A DNA stretch of 64,000 nt, from positions 884,027 through 948,026 of the forward strand of contig NZ_SMCS01000002.1 of NCBI RefSeq assembly GCF_004342265.1, read 5' to 3'. Of this stretch, positions 10,284 through 18,685 are shown in pieces. Position numbers and translations under genes: made by a program. Positions within the stretch are counted from its first letter, which is position 1. Each line of letters starts with the position of its first letter. This stretch comes from Luteibacter rhizovicinus (GTDB lineage Bacteria; Pseudomonadota; Gammaproteobacteria; Xanthomonadales; Rhodanobacteraceae). The notes beneath the pieces were generated by a model that was given only the letters and a program-made list of their open reading frames with translations, was not told where the DNA came from and searched no databases.

Positions 10284-11312
10284 ATGACCGAAGATACCGC
10301 CAGTCCCATATTGCGGGCCGCTGAAATGGGCGATCGCGAATTCCGCGAACTGGCCGATTTCGCGCCGGTAATGATCTGGCGCTCCGGGCCGGACAAATTG
10401 TGCGACTGGTTCAATCTTTCCTGGCTGGCATTCACCGGACGGTCCATGGCATCCGAACTCGGTTTCGGGTGGGCGGACGGGGTCCATCCCGACGACCTGG
10501 AGCGCTGCGTCGAAATCTATACCAACGCGTTCGACGCACGTCAGCCGTTCTCCATGGAATATCGCCTGCACCGTGCCGATGGGGAGTTCGTCTGGCTGCT
10601 GGACAACGGCGCGCCTTTTTATCGCGATGGCGCGTTCGCCGGCTACATGGGTAGTTGCGTGGACGTGACAGGTCACCGCGAGGCGCAACGTGCGCAGCGC
10701 ATCCTGATCAACGAACTGAACCACCGGGTGAAGAACACCCTGGCCATCGTCCAGGCGATGGCGAACCAGACCTTCCACGGCGAGCGCACGACGGCGGAAT
10801 CGCTGGCCATTTTCGACGCGCGCGTCCGGTCGCTGGCCAGCGCGCACGACCTGCTGGTATCGAAAGCATGGAACGACGTGCCGTTGCGCCGGATTATCGA
10901 GTCGGCCGTCGCGCCCCACGACCCCGGCAACGATCGCATCTTCGCCGACGGGCCGAACCTGATGCTCCGTCCCGAAACCGCCGTCTCCGTCGCCATGGCC
11001 GTCCATGAGCTGTTCACCAACGCGGCGAAATACGGTGCGCTGTCCAACAGCGCGGGAACGGTCACGATGCTCTGGACCATCGACGATACCCAGAATCCTC
11101 CCCGCCTGACCGTGAACTGGAAAGAGCATGGGGGCCCCGTCGTCGTCACGCCGGCCCAACGCGGTTTCGGTACGCGATTCATCGAACGCGTCCTGGCCGG
11201 TCAGGTCGGCGGCACCGCTGTCGTCACCTTCGCGAGCGACGGCCTCGAATGCACGTTCGAGGCTCCCATCCGTACCGGGCGCCAGGATCGGAGCGAACGC
11301 CGCCGCGCCTGA
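10284..11312 (+). CDS. PAS-domain HWE-family sensor histidine kinase
   Basis: This 342-residue soluble protein has a PAS fold (about 20-130) ending in MGSCVDVTGHREAQ, typical of a PAC motif. The kinase part has the hallmarks of the HWE family: phosphoacceptor H147 in ELNHRVKN, the HEL string in VHELFTNAAKYGA and the WKE string in NWKEHGG. HWE kinases often sense light or stress through PAS domains and signal through unlinked regulators. The PAS domain here lacks the NCRFL motif expected of a flavin-binding LOV domain, so light sensing is not supported. It is transcribed away from the GAF kinase, with 167 bp between the two starts. No response regulator is adjacent. Confidence 0.87.
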   Translation: MTEDTASPILRAAEMGDREFRELADFAPVMIWRSGPDKLCDWFNLSWLAFTGRSMASELGFGWADGVHPDDLERCVEIYTNAFDARQPFSMEYRLHRADGEFVWLLDNGAPFYRDGAFAGYMGSCVDVTGHREAQRAQRILINELNHRVKNTLAIVQAMANQTFHGERTTAESLAIFDARVRSLASAHDLLVSKAWNDVPLRRIIESAVAPHDPGNDRIFADGPNLMLRPETAVSVAMAVHELFTNAAKYGALSNSAGTVTMLWTIDDTQNPPRLTVNWKEHGGPVVVTPAQRGFGTRFIERVLAGQVGGTAVVTFASDGLECTFEAPIRTGRQDRSERRRA

Positions 11313-11448
11313 GTGCGCGCCATTCACCCACGTTGGCGCATCATCTCGTCCGGCGAGGGAAGCCGCACGCCGCTCGATCAATGCAACCCATTGATATAGA
11401 TGACAAAGACAAGTCGGATTATCAGGGCAAAAATGTTTCGCTCCGATA

Positions 11449-11478
11449 TGTCGATTCCGGTCGCCGTTGTTCGACGTC
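11449..11478 (+). promoter_or_regulatory. Putative ECF42-type sigma factor promoter
   Basis: TGTCGA at 11449-11454 is followed after 20 bases by CGTC at 11475-11478, 55 bp before the first DGPF gene. As I recall the literature, ECF42 promoters carry TGTCGA in the -35 region and CGA/TC in the -10 region. The site lies at the head of a gene set that includes an ECF42-like sigma factor, which suggests autoregulation. Two short motifs can match by chance, but position and context fit. Confidence 0.55.
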
Positions 11479-11532
11479 ATCACAAGAGCGCGGGATTCCC
11501 CCGCTCGCGCAGCCTTATAAGGAGATACAAAC

Positions 11533-11949
11533 ATGCGTTTCATGGTGATAGTCAAAGCCAATGCGGACTCGGAAGCTGGCGTGATGCCGAGCCAGGATTT
11601 GCTGACCCGGATGGGTCACTACAACGAAGAACTGGTCAAGGCGGGTGTCCTGCTGGCCGCCGACGGCCTGCACCCCACGTCCCGCGGCGCCCGGGTGCGC
11701 TTTACCGGCAACCGGCGCGACGTCATCGACGGGCCCTTCAGCGAAACCAAGGAACTGATCGCTGGCTTCTGGATGATCCAGGTCAGGTCGCTCGCCGAGG
11801 CCATCGAGTGGGTGAAGCGCGTTCCCATGGAGGATTCGGAAATCGAAATCCGCCAGGTCTTCGAAGCGGAAGACTTCGGCGTCGAATTCACGCCCGAGGC
11901 CCGCGAGCAGGAAGAACGCATCCGCGCCCATCTCACCGCCAAGCACTAA
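11533..11949 (+). CDS. YCII-related DGPF-motif protein
   Basis: This 138-residue protein belongs to the YCII/DGPF superfamily; its signature VIDGPFSETKELIAGFW is at about residues 70-86. The fold is a dimeric alpha-beta ferredoxin-like barrel. The biochemical activity of DGPF proteins is not established. They are named for this motif and are regularly encoded beside ECF42 sigma factors, as here. Translation should be strong: AAGGAGAT lies 8 bp before the ATG. A VOC protein, a two-domain DGPF protein and the sigma factor follow on the same strand with short gaps (28 and 4 bp for the first two). Confidence 0.88.
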   Translation: MRFMVIVKANADSEAGVMPSQDLLTRMGHYNEELVKAGVLLAADGLHPTSRGARVRFTGNRRDVIDGPFSETKELIAGFWMIQVRSLAEAIEWVKRVPMEDSEIEIRQVFEAEDFGVEFTPEAREQEERIRAHLTAKH

Positions 11950-11977
11950 TTCCCCCCACGTCAAGGATTCCCCGATC

Positions 11978-12421
11978 ATGAAACTTCAGCCCTATCTGAT
12001 CTTCAACGGTAATTGCGAAGAAGCATTCACGTTCTACGAAAAGGCGTTGGGCGGGAAGATCGCGATGATCTCGCGATTCAAGGAGATGCCGGCATCGCCG
12101 GAGCCCAGTAGCGGCGAGGGCTGCGGTCCCGGCGAGATCCCGGCGAACTGGGGCGACAAGCTGATGCACATCCGGCTGGAAATCGGCGATCAGGTGCTGA
12201 TGGGTTCGGACAGCCATCCGGCCTATCCGTACAACGGCATCCACGGATGCAATCTGGCCGTTGTCTTCGACGATGTGGCTCAGGCCGAGCGTGCGTTCAA
12301 GACCCTGAGCGAAGGCGGTCAGGTTACGATGCCTTTCGCACCGACCTTCTGGGCCAAGGGCTTCGGCATGTGTATCGACAAATTCGGTGCGCCGTGGATG
12401 ATCAACGGTCCCCAGATCTGA
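11978..12421 (+). CDS. VOC/PhnB-like glyoxalase-fold protein
   Basis: This 147-residue protein starts with LQPYLIFNGNCEEAFTFYEKALGG, the usual opening of PhnB-like members of the vicinal oxygen chelate superfamily. Paired beta-alpha-beta-beta-beta units are visible, ending in FGMCIDKFGAPWMING. The family includes glyoxalases, dioxygenases and antibiotic-binding proteins; PhnB-like proteins mostly lack a known reaction. Its place between two DGPF genes indicates that it belongs to the ECF42 regulon module. The next gene begins 4 bp after its stop codon. Confidence 0.88.
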   Translation: MKLQPYLIFNGNCEEAFTFYEKALGGKIAMISRFKEMPASPEPSSGEGCGPGEIPANWGDKLMHIRLEIGDQVLMGSDSHPAYPYNGIHGCNLAVVFDDVAQAERAFKTLSEGGQVTMPFAPTFWAKGFGMCIDKFGAPWMINGPQI

Positions 12422-12425
12422 AGGA

Positions 12426-13202
12426 GTGGCCATGCGATTCCTGATCGTCCGTAAAGCGGACAACGACACAGAAGCCGGCATGCCGCCCAGCCAGGAATTG
12501 CTGGAGGATATGGCGCAATACATCGATACGCTCGCCGCGGAAGGCCGTCTGCATACAGGCGAAGGACTGAAGCCCAGTTCGCAGGGCGTCCGGGTCACCT
12601 TCGCCAACGGTCAGGCCACGGTCGTCGACGGACCGTTCGCGGAAACCAAGGAACTGGTGGCGGGCCTCAGCATCATCGAAGCGGAGTCCCTGGACGACGC
12701 CGTGGATTGGGTGCGCGGCTGGCCCACTATCGACGGCCATGGCGAGGTCTGCCTCGATATCCGTTCGATGGGTTGCCCCGGCGGTCTTCCGGGGTTCTCG
12801 AATCCCGACAACGACGACGAGGCGACGAAACCCCGCTTCGCCGTGCTGCTGAAGTCCGACGACGATGCCGAACGCGATGTCGATCCGGGTCCGGTGGTGC
12901 TCGGCGCGATGGCCGATGGCATCCGGGCGGGTATCGAGGCTGGCTTTCTGCTTGCCGGCGAAGGCCTGCGTTCGAGCGCCAGCGCGAAGCGCGTACGGTT
13001 CAGCGGCGGCAAACCCGAGGTCATCGACGGACCGTTCGCCGAGGTGAAGGAGCTGGTCGCCGGTTACTGGATTCTGCGCATGGCCTCCATCGACGATGTC
13101 ATCGAATGGGTGAAGGGTTATCCGTTCCCGAACCGCCATTCGGCCCGGGTGGAAATCCGTCAGCTTTACGAGGTTTCCGAGCTGGTATCGGCGGCGACCT
13201 GA
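12426..13202 (+). CDS. Double-domain YCII-related DGPF protein
   Basis: The 258 residues form two tandem YCII/DGPF domains. The first carries VVDGPFAETKELVAGL and the second VIDGPFAEVKELVAGYW, so the gene looks like an internal duplication or fusion. The linker near residues 115-135 is acidic (NPDNDDEATKP). AAGGAG is 4-9 bp before the ATG and overlaps the stop of the preceding VOC gene, so the two are probably translationally coupled. The function is unknown beyond the association with ECF42 sigma factors. The fusion may place two active or ligand sites in one chain. Confidence 0.86.
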   Translation: MAMRFLIVRKADNDTEAGMPPSQELLEDMAQYIDTLAAEGRLHTGEGLKPSSQGVRVTFANGQATVVDGPFAETKELVAGLSIIEAESLDDAVDWVRGWPTIDGHGEVCLDIRSMGCPGGLPGFSNPDNDDEATKPRFAVLLKSDDDAERDVDPGPVVLGAMADGIRAGIEAGFLLAGEGLRSSASAKRVRFSGGKPEVIDGPFAEVKELVAGYWILRMASIDDVIEWVKGYPFPNRHSARVEIRQLYEVSELVSAAT

Positions 13203-13224
13203 CTGGCTTGTTGTCCGGGATTGT

Positions 13225-13252
13225 GTAGGAGCGCTCAAGAGCGCTCCTACAA
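13225..13252. repeat. REP-like perfect palindrome (TGTAGGAGCGCTC type)
   Basis: Two 13-base arms, TGTAGGAGCGCTC and its reverse complement, are separated by AA. The same arms occur at 41940-41967. It sits in the gap between the DGPF gene and the sigma factor, where the hairpin could act as a weak terminator or mRNA stabiliser that lowers sigma expression relative to the upstream genes. Confidence 0.85.
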
Positions 13253-13321
13253 CGTAAACGCATGGATATTGCCGCACCGTGCCTTGCGCAACCGGTGGAG
13301 GCGGTGGTGTGATCGGTGGCT

Positions 13322-14593
13322 ATGACCGCTACCGAAACCCACCGTGCCATCGATGCGATCTGGAAGATCGAATCGCCACGTCTTATCGCCGGCATCGCCC
13401 GCCTCGTACGCGATGTCGGGTTAGCCGAGGAGCTGGCGCAGGATGCGCTGGTCGCCGCGCTGGAAAACTGGCCCAGAGCCGGCGTGCCGGACAATCCGGG
13501 CGCATGGCTGATGGCCACCGCGAAGCATCGCGCGATCGATCGCATCCGCCGCGAGCGCATGGCCGGCCGCAAGGTCGAGGCCCTCGCGTACGACGTGGAA
13601 ACGTTGGCCGAGTCGGAAAACGACGCGCTGATCGACTCGATCGACGACGACATAGGCGACGACCTGTTGCGCCTGATCTTCGTTGCCTGCCATCCCGTGC
13701 TTTCGCTCGACGCGCAACTGGCGCTGACACTGCGCCTGCTGGGCGGCCTGACGACGGAGGAGATTGCCCGCGCGTTCCTCGTGCCCGAACCGACGATCGC
13801 CCAGCGGATCGTGCGCGCCAAGCGGACCCTGGCCGACGCGGGCGTGCCGTTCGAAGTGCCTCGTGGCGACGAATTGCAGGCGCGGCTCGCTTCCGTACTC
13901 AAGGTCGTCTATCTCATCTTCAACGAAGGCTATACCGCGACCGCGGGTGGCGACTGGATGCGCCCCACCCTGTGCGAGGACGCACTGCGCCTTGGCCGCG
14001 TGCTGGTCGGGCTGATGCCGCACGAGCCTGAAGTGCACGGCCTGGTCGCCCTGCTGGAAATTCAGGCGTCGCGCGCCGGTGCGCGACTGGGACCGGCCGG
14101 CGAACCGATCCTGCTTCTTGACCAGGATCGCGCACGCTGGGACCGACTGCTGATCCGTCGCGGCCTGGCGGCGCTGGAACTGGCCGAGCGGCTGCGCGAT
14201 GCGCGCGGCCCGTATACGTTGCAGGCCGCCATCGCGGCATGTCACGCGCGTGCGCTGGTCGCCGAACAGACGGACTGGACGCGCATCGCGTCGCTCTATG
14301 CCGAACTCATGGCGTTGAACCCGTCGCCCATCGTGGAGCTGAATCGCGCCGTGGCCGTGTCGATGGCCGCCGGTCCGGACGCGGGACTCGCCATCGTCGA
14401 CACGTTGCTGGACGAGCCTTCGCTAAAGAACTACCACCTGCTGCCCAGCGTACGCGGCGATTTCCTGTTCCGGCTGGGTCGCCTGGACGAAGCCCGGCAG
14501 GAATTCGAACGGGCCGGCAGTCTTGCGCGCAATGCACGCGAACAGGCGTTGCTGGCGGCGCGTGCGGAGGCGTGTTCGCGCGGTGCGGCGTAA
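13322..14593 (+). CDS. ECF42-like RNA polymerase sigma factor with TPR-like C-terminal domain
   Basis: I use ATG 13322 (423 residues); a GTG two codons earlier is possible. Sigma-2 spans roughly residues 10-75 with ELAQDALVAALENWP and KHRAIDRIRRE. Sigma-4 spans about 120-175 with LTTEEIARAFLVPEPTIAQRI as its helix-turn-helix. The remaining 240 residues form a helical TPR-like domain of the DUF6596 type, which distinguishes ECF42 from ordinary 180-residue ECF factors. In that group the C-terminal domain is needed for activity and no anti-sigma factor is encoded nearby; none is seen here. It should direct transcription of the upstream DGPF genes. A REP palindrome separates it from them. Confidence 0.9.
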   Translation: MTATETHRAIDAIWKIESPRLIAGIARLVRDVGLAEELAQDALVAALENWPRAGVPDNPGAWLMATAKHRAIDRIRRERMAGRKVEALAYDVETLAESENDALIDSIDDDIGDDLLRLIFVACHPVLSLDAQLALTLRLLGGLTTEEIARAFLVPEPTIAQRIVRAKRTLADAGVPFEVPRGDELQARLASVLKVVYLIFNEGYTATAGGDWMRPTLCEDALRLGRVLVGLMPHEPEVHGLVALLEIQASRAGARLGPAGEPILLLDQDRARWDRLLIRRGLAALELAERLRDARGPYTLQAAIAACHARALVAEQTDWTRIASLYAELMALNPSPIVELNRAVAVSMAAGPDAGLAIVDTLLDEPSLKNYHLLPSVRGDFLFRLGRLDEARQEFERAGSLARNAREQALLAARAEACSRGAA

Positions 14594-14617
14594 ACTTCGC
14601 GAATGAACATCGGACGA

Positions 14618-15097
14618 TTAATGACGGACTTCGAACTCGACGTCCGTACCGTCCGACAGGCCCTGAATCGCTTCGATCAATTCGCCGGTTTCGCTGAAGT
14701 GCTCGATGGCGGGTACGGGCCGCATGTTGTGCGGCTCGTAGACGCCATCGGCGAACACCGGCAACGTGACATAGGTGTAACACTCGCCGGGACGCAGAAC
14801 CTTGCCTTCGTCGCGCAGTGCTTCGATCAGCAGCGGTAGCAACCAGTCGTCCTGTACGTCCTTGCCGCGCAGCAGTTCGTTGAATTCCGGCACGGTCTCC
14901 GCGACCTTGTCGTTCTCGCCGGTGCCCGTATTGAGCCAGTACACGCCGCCCTCGTCCGCTTCGTAGAACATATCGCCCAGGGCCGTGAACAGCAGCGGTG
15001 TAAACGCGATGCCAACGCGCCATTCCCAGGCCTTCGCAAGGGCTTCGATAGCCTCGGCGTCGGGCTTGCAGATGAGATCGTCCCAGGTGAGGGCCAT
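14618..15097 (-). CDS. T6SS-immunity-like protein (Tdi1/DUF1851 domain)
   Basis: Start at 15097 (MALTWDDLI), with AGGAA about 7 bp upstream; 159 residues, acidic, no signal peptide. The string GDMFYEADEGGVYWLNTGTGE is typical of the DUF1851/Tdi1 C-terminal domain found in immunity proteins and in many free-standing cytoplasmic proteins. An immunity role would need a cognate toxin, and none is visible nearby, so this may be an orphan immunity gene or a housekeeping member of the family. It lies 26 bp downstream of the serine hydrolase gene and may be the last gene of the mod-led run. Confidence 0.75.
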   Translation of the reverse strand: MALTWDDLICKPDAEAIEALAKAWEWRVGIAFTPLLFTALGDMFYEADEGGVYWLNTGTGENDKVAETVPEFNELLRGKDVQDDWLLPLLIEALRDEGKVLRPGECYTYVTLPVFADGVYEPHNMRPVPAIEHFSETGELIEAIQGLSDGTDVEFEVRH

Positions 15098-15123
15098 GGC
15101 GGGTTCCTGCGTTCGTCGGGCGT

Positions 15124-16284
15124 CTATTTTACTCCGCCGTCCACGGCGGCGGTAACCGCGTCGATGAAAGCCTGGCGGGCGCGCGTCTGCGCGCTGTCCG
15201 TGGCCACCGGCCATGCGGCCAGCTGCACGATCGCCAGGTGTCGCGAAGGATCGAGATAAAGGACCTGTCCGAAAATACCCAGGCCCGCGTAACGCCCACC
15301 GTCGAAGGTCCACCACTGATAACCGTAACCCCGGCCCGGCGCGCCGATGTCGGCATGCTTGCGCGTGGCATCGGCCAGCCAGCCGTCCGCCAGCACCGGC
15401 TTGCCGTTCGCGACACCGCCATCGAGAAGGAACTGCCCCATGCGGGCATAGTCGGACAGCGTGGCCGAAACGCCCGAGCCGCCCGCCTCGGTGCCGTCGA
15501 CGGGGTCTTTCAGCCAGATGGCGTCCTGCGCCATGCCATACGGTTTCCAGATTTTTTCCGACAGGTACGCTGCCAGCGTGCGGCCGGTGGCCCGCGTTAC
15601 CAGGATGCCGATCAGGTCTGTCTCGCCCGTCTTGTAGACCCACCGGGTGCCCGGCTTCGATTCGGACGGCAATTTCGCCATATAGGAAACGAGGAGGGGC
15701 GTGCCCGGAACGCGCGCGCCTTCGTACATCTGCGCGACGTCCGAGTTCGGATCCACATAGTCCTCGTTCCAGCGGACGCCCGACGTCATCGTCAGAAGCT
15801 GGCGCACGGTCACGTCGCGGTATCCGCTGTCCGATAGCGCGGGGATGTATCGGGTCACCGGATCGTCGAGGTCGTGGATGCTGCCGTCGCGCAGCGCCGC
15901 ACCCACCAGCGTGGATGTGAACGACTTCGCGACCGAAAAGGAGGTCCAGTGCTGGGTCGGGCCGAAACCGAGGCCGTAGCGTTCGAGCCGGACCTTGCCG
16001 TCCTGGAGCACCATGATCCCCGCCACGTGGTGGTCGGACATATAGCTGTCGAGCGTGGTTCCGTCGTTCCAGCGCGGCAGCAACGGCGCGCCCGCCGGCA
16101 GCGCGTGCACGTTCGTGCCATGCGCGATCCGGTTGCTGGCGTACTGCGTTTCCATGGCGCGGAAGTGGGTTTCGCGCTGGCTCTGGTTCCAGAACAGGAC
16201 GTCGGTGCGGCGAGCCGATGGCGTCGTCGCGCAGGCAGCGCAGAGACCGAGCGCCGCGATGCAGAAAAGTCGATAGAGACGCAT
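15124..16284 (-). CDS. Beta-lactamase-family serine hydrolase, exported (possible lipoprotein)
   Basis: Start at 16284 (MRLYRLFCIAALGLCAAC); 386 residues. The signal peptide ends in LCAAC, which departs from a canonical lipobox but may still be lipidated. The catalytic serine motif is S117-V-A-K120, followed by QLLTMTSGVRW, typical of class C beta-lactamase/DD-peptidase/esterase folds. The family contains carboxypeptidases, esterases and 6-aminohexanoate hydrolases, so the substrate cannot be assigned. Periplasmic location is likely. It lies 17 bp downstream of the membrane protein gene and 26 bp upstream of the DUF1851 gene on the same strand. Confidence 0.85.
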   Translation of the reverse strand: MRLYRLFCIAALGLCAACATTPSARRTDVLFWNQSQRETHFRAMETQYASNRIAHGTNVHALPAGAPLLPRWNDGTTLDSYMSDHHVAGIMVLQDGKVRLERYGLGFGPTQHWTSFSVAKSFTSTLVGAALRDGSIHDLDDPVTRYIPALSDSGYRDVTVRQLLTMTSGVRWNEDYVDPNSDVAQMYEGARVPGTPLLVSYMAKLPSESKPGTRWVYKTGETDLIGILVTRATGRTLAAYLSEKIWKPYGMAQDAIWLKDPVDGTEAGGSGVSATLSDYARMGQFLLDGGVANGKPVLADGWLADATRKHADIGAPGRGYGYQWWTFDGGRYAGLGIFGQVLYLDPSRHLAIVQLAAWPVATDSAQTRARQAFIDAVTAAVDGGVK

Positions 16285-16301
16285 GGTTTTACCTGGGTAG
16301 T

Positions 16302-17282
16302 TCAGCGACTGGGAACAGCCGCGGAGTCCCTGCGCAACAGGGCGCGACGGCGGATCTCGAACGCCACCAGCGCCAGCGACGAAAGAAAGAACGGAACCAG
16401 GCCGTAGATGACCCGGTAGGCCAGCAGCGCCGCGAGTACCTGTGGCCGTGCCTGCTCGGGAAACGCTACGAGCGTCAACGCCTCGAATGCACCGATGCCG
16501 CCCGGTGCGTTGCTGACGATGCCTGCGATGACCGCACCCATGTAGATCGGAATGAAGTCGACGAAATCGCCGGCGATTTCCGGCGGCAGTAAAAGATACA
16601 TGGCGGCAATCGCGCCGCTCATTTCCACGACGCCGATCGCGATCTGCGCACCGGCGGATCGTGCGGAGGGTACGGGCGTCGAGAATTTTCCGATGCGCAG
16701 GTCGGTGTGTTTGCCCGAGAGCCACATCAGCAACGCGCCGAAGGCCGCGATCAGGGCAACGCCCGGCCAGCGTCCCCAGCCGTTGGTGATCGACGGTTCG
16801 AGCATCAGCGCGATGCACGTTATCGCGGCGAAACCCATGGCGACGCTGAAGCCAACCAGGCCGACGATGCGCGCGACGTCGGGAGCGGTGACGCCGCGCA
16901 TGGCCAGCAGGCGATAACGCAGCGCCGTACCCGTGATCGCGTGGAATCCGAGTGCGTTGCAGACGGCATGCGACGTGGCACCGGAGAACAATGCCATGCG
17001 CGTGGAAACCTGCCCCGGTACGACGGTGCGAACGGCGAACAGATCGTAGGTGGCGAGCGCGGCCCAGCTGACCAGCGTCGCCGCGACGGAGCCGACGACG
17101 TGCCAGCGCGGCGTACGTTCCAGCGCCGCCAGCACGTCGTGCCAGGCCATCTTCGAAATGTATTTGTTCAGCACCCACGCGGCGCCAGCCACCACGAGGA
17201 TCGCGAGCACGTAGTGCACCGATTTGCCCAGCCAGGCCTTATGGGGTTGGGCGTTGTCCGGAGGACGGGTGGTGCGGTTCAC
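16302..17282 (-). CDS. Multi-pass membrane protein of the lysylphosphatidylglycerol-synthase TM (UPF0104/YbhN-like) family
   Basis: The start is GTG at 17282, overlapping the modC stop as GTGA; the longer open frame upstream is a shadow of modC. The product has 326 residues and about eight hydrophobic segments. The motifs SHAVCNALGFHAITGTALRYR and SNAPGGIGAFEAL are typical of the flippase-like membrane domain of MprF and YbhN. There is no soluble lysyl-transferase domain, so it is not a full MprF; a role in lipid transport is plausible but unproven. Translational coupling to modC is striking, as the family has no known link to molybdate. The serine hydrolase follows 17 bp later. Confidence 0.83.
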   Translation of the reverse strand: MNRTTRPPDNAQPHKAWLGKSVHYVLAILVVAGAAWVLNKYISKMAWHDVLAALERTPRWHVVGSVAATLVSWAALATYDLFAVRTVVPGQVSTRMALFSGATSHAVCNALGFHAITGTALRYRLLAMRGVTAPDVARIVGLVGFSVAMGFAAITCIALMLEPSITNGWGRWPGVALIAAFGALLMWLSGKHTDLRIGKFSTPVPSARSAGAQIAIGVVEMSGAIAAMYLLLPPEIAGDFVDFIPIYMGAVIAGIVSNAPGGIGAFEALTLVAFPEQARPQVLAALLAYRVIYGLVPFFLSSLALVAFEIRRRALLRRDSAAVPSR

Positions 17283-18001
17283 TGGGGTTCGATGTCCGTG
17301 CGCAGGGGACCCGCGTCGCGTGCCGGGGGTCGCGCATCTTCCCACAACCGGCCATCCCTGATTTCGATGGTGTGACCGTCGAGCGCGTCCACATCGTCCG
17401 GATCGTGGGTGATGACCAGCAACTGGAGGTCCAGGCGCGCCTGTAGTTCGCGCAGTTCGCGACGCATACGGCCGCGCAGGGCCGGATCGAGTGCGGCGAA
17501 AGGTTCGTCGAGCAGGACGATACCCGGCTCGCTGGCCAGCGCGCGTGCCAGCGCGACGCGCTGGCGCTGGCCGCCGGAAATGCGCGCGGGGTAGCTGTCG
17601 GCGATGCCGCGCAGTTCGAAGGTATCGAGCCAGTGCGCGACGGCCCGGCCGCGCTCGCGACGCGACGGATTCAGGAGACCGCTCGTTAACCCGAAGCCGA
17701 TGTTCTGTGCCACGGTCAGGTGTGGAAACAACGCATAGTCCTGAAACAGGTAGGCGACCTGACGATGCCTTGGCGCGAGGTCGACCCCCGTCGAGGCATC
17801 GAACAGCACGCGATTCCGTACGCGGATATGGCCTGCGTCGGGCGTGAGCAGGCCGGCGATAGCGCGCAGGGTGAGGCTCTTGCCCGCGCCGGACGGACCA
17901 AAAAGCACGATGCGCCGGCTGTCCGACGAGAACGCGACATCGAGCGTGAAGCGCCGATCGTCCGCCGAGAGTTCTTTCACGATCGCGACATCGACCGTCA
18001 T
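17279..18001 (-). CDS. modC: Molybdate ABC transporter ATP-binding protein, short form
   Basis: ATG at 18001 overlaps the modB stop as ATGA. The 240 residues carry Walker A GPSGAGKS (35-42), the Q-loop at Q87, the ABC signature ISGGQ (141-145), Walker B IVLLDEP (161-167) and the switch histidine in ITHD. It powers molybdate import through ModB. E. coli ModC has about 350 residues with a C-terminal TOBE/Mop domain; that domain is absent here, so molybdate feedback on the ATPase is probably lost. The gene order modA-modB-modC supports the assignment despite the short length. Confidence 0.9.
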   Translation of the reverse strand: MTVDVAIVKELSADDRRFTLDVAFSSDSRRIVLFGPSGAGKSLTLRAIAGLLTPDAGHIRVRNRVLFDASTGVDLAPRHRQVAYLFQDYALFPHLTVAQNIGFGLTSGLLNPSRRERGRAVAHWLDTFELRGIADSYPARISGGQRQRVALARALASEPGIVLLDEPFAALDPALRGRMRRELRELQARLDLQLLVITHDPDDVDALDGHTIEIRDGRLWEDARPPARDAGPLRTDIEPQ

Positions 18002-18678
18002 GAGCGATGCCTCCGGATATTCGCCCGATCGGGCGACAGCCAACCGGCAAGCAACAACGCAATCACGCAGGTGACCGACGTCACGAGGACCATCGTACCG
18101 GCGGTCGCGTCGTCGCCGGCCTGTACCGCGGCATAGATCGCCACGGAAAGCGTCTGCGTACGCCCCGGAAGATTGCCGGCGATCATCAGGGTCGCACCGA
18201 ACTCGCCGAGCGCACGCGCAAAGGCGAGCAGCGCACCGGCGGTGATGCCGCGCGCGGCCAACGGCAGCGACACGCGAAAGAACACCGCCAGTTCGCGCAG
18301 GCCAAGCACGCGCGCGGCGTCCTCCAGTTGCGGGTCGACGTTCTCGAACGCGGCGCGGGCCGCCTTTTGCACCAGCGGGAACGCCACCAGCGTCGATGCG
18401 ATCACCGCACCCTGCCACGTAAAAACCAGCTGGATACCGACGCGATCCAGCCATTCGCCGAACACCCCGCGACGACCCAGCAACACGAGCAGGTAATAGC
18501 CGAGAACGGTCGGTGGAAGCACCAGCGGAAGGGTAAGGATCGAATCGACCACTTCGCGAGCGGGCGAACGCCAGCGAGACAGGCCGAACGCAACCGCCAC
18601 GCCCAGGACGAGATTGATCGCCGTCGCCCATAGCGCCACCTTCAACGAGAGCGCGAGCGGTATCCAGATCGCGCTCAC
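17998..18678 (-). CDS. modB: Molybdate ABC transporter permease
   Basis: This 226-residue inner-membrane permease has five or six hydrophobic segments. The EAA loop is seen as EDAARVLGLRELAVFFRVSLPLAARGI (split over residues 130-157), the site that docks the ATPase. The motif LPLVLPPTVLGYYLL near residue 50 is characteristic of ModB. It forms the channel for molybdate delivered by ModA. It begins 7 bp after the modA stop and overlaps modC by 4 bp, so the three genes form a tight operon. Confidence 0.95.
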   Translation of the reverse strand: MSAIWIPLALSLKVALWATAINLVLGVAVAFGLSRWRSPAREVVDSILTLPLVLPPTVLGYYLLVLLGRRGVFGEWLDRVGIQLVFTWQGAVIASTLVAFPLVQKAARAAFENVDPQLEDAARVLGLRELAVFFRVSLPLAARGITAGALLAFARALGEFGATLMIAGNLPGRTQTLSVAIYAAVQAGDDATAGTMVLVTSVTCVIALLLAGWLSPDRANIRRHRS

Positions 18679-18685
18679 AGGAGTC

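Noticed and set aside
15124..16284. An antibiotic-resistance beta-lactamase
   Set aside because: The SxxK motif fits the wide serine hydrolase family, but the remaining motifs do not single out a beta-lactamase.
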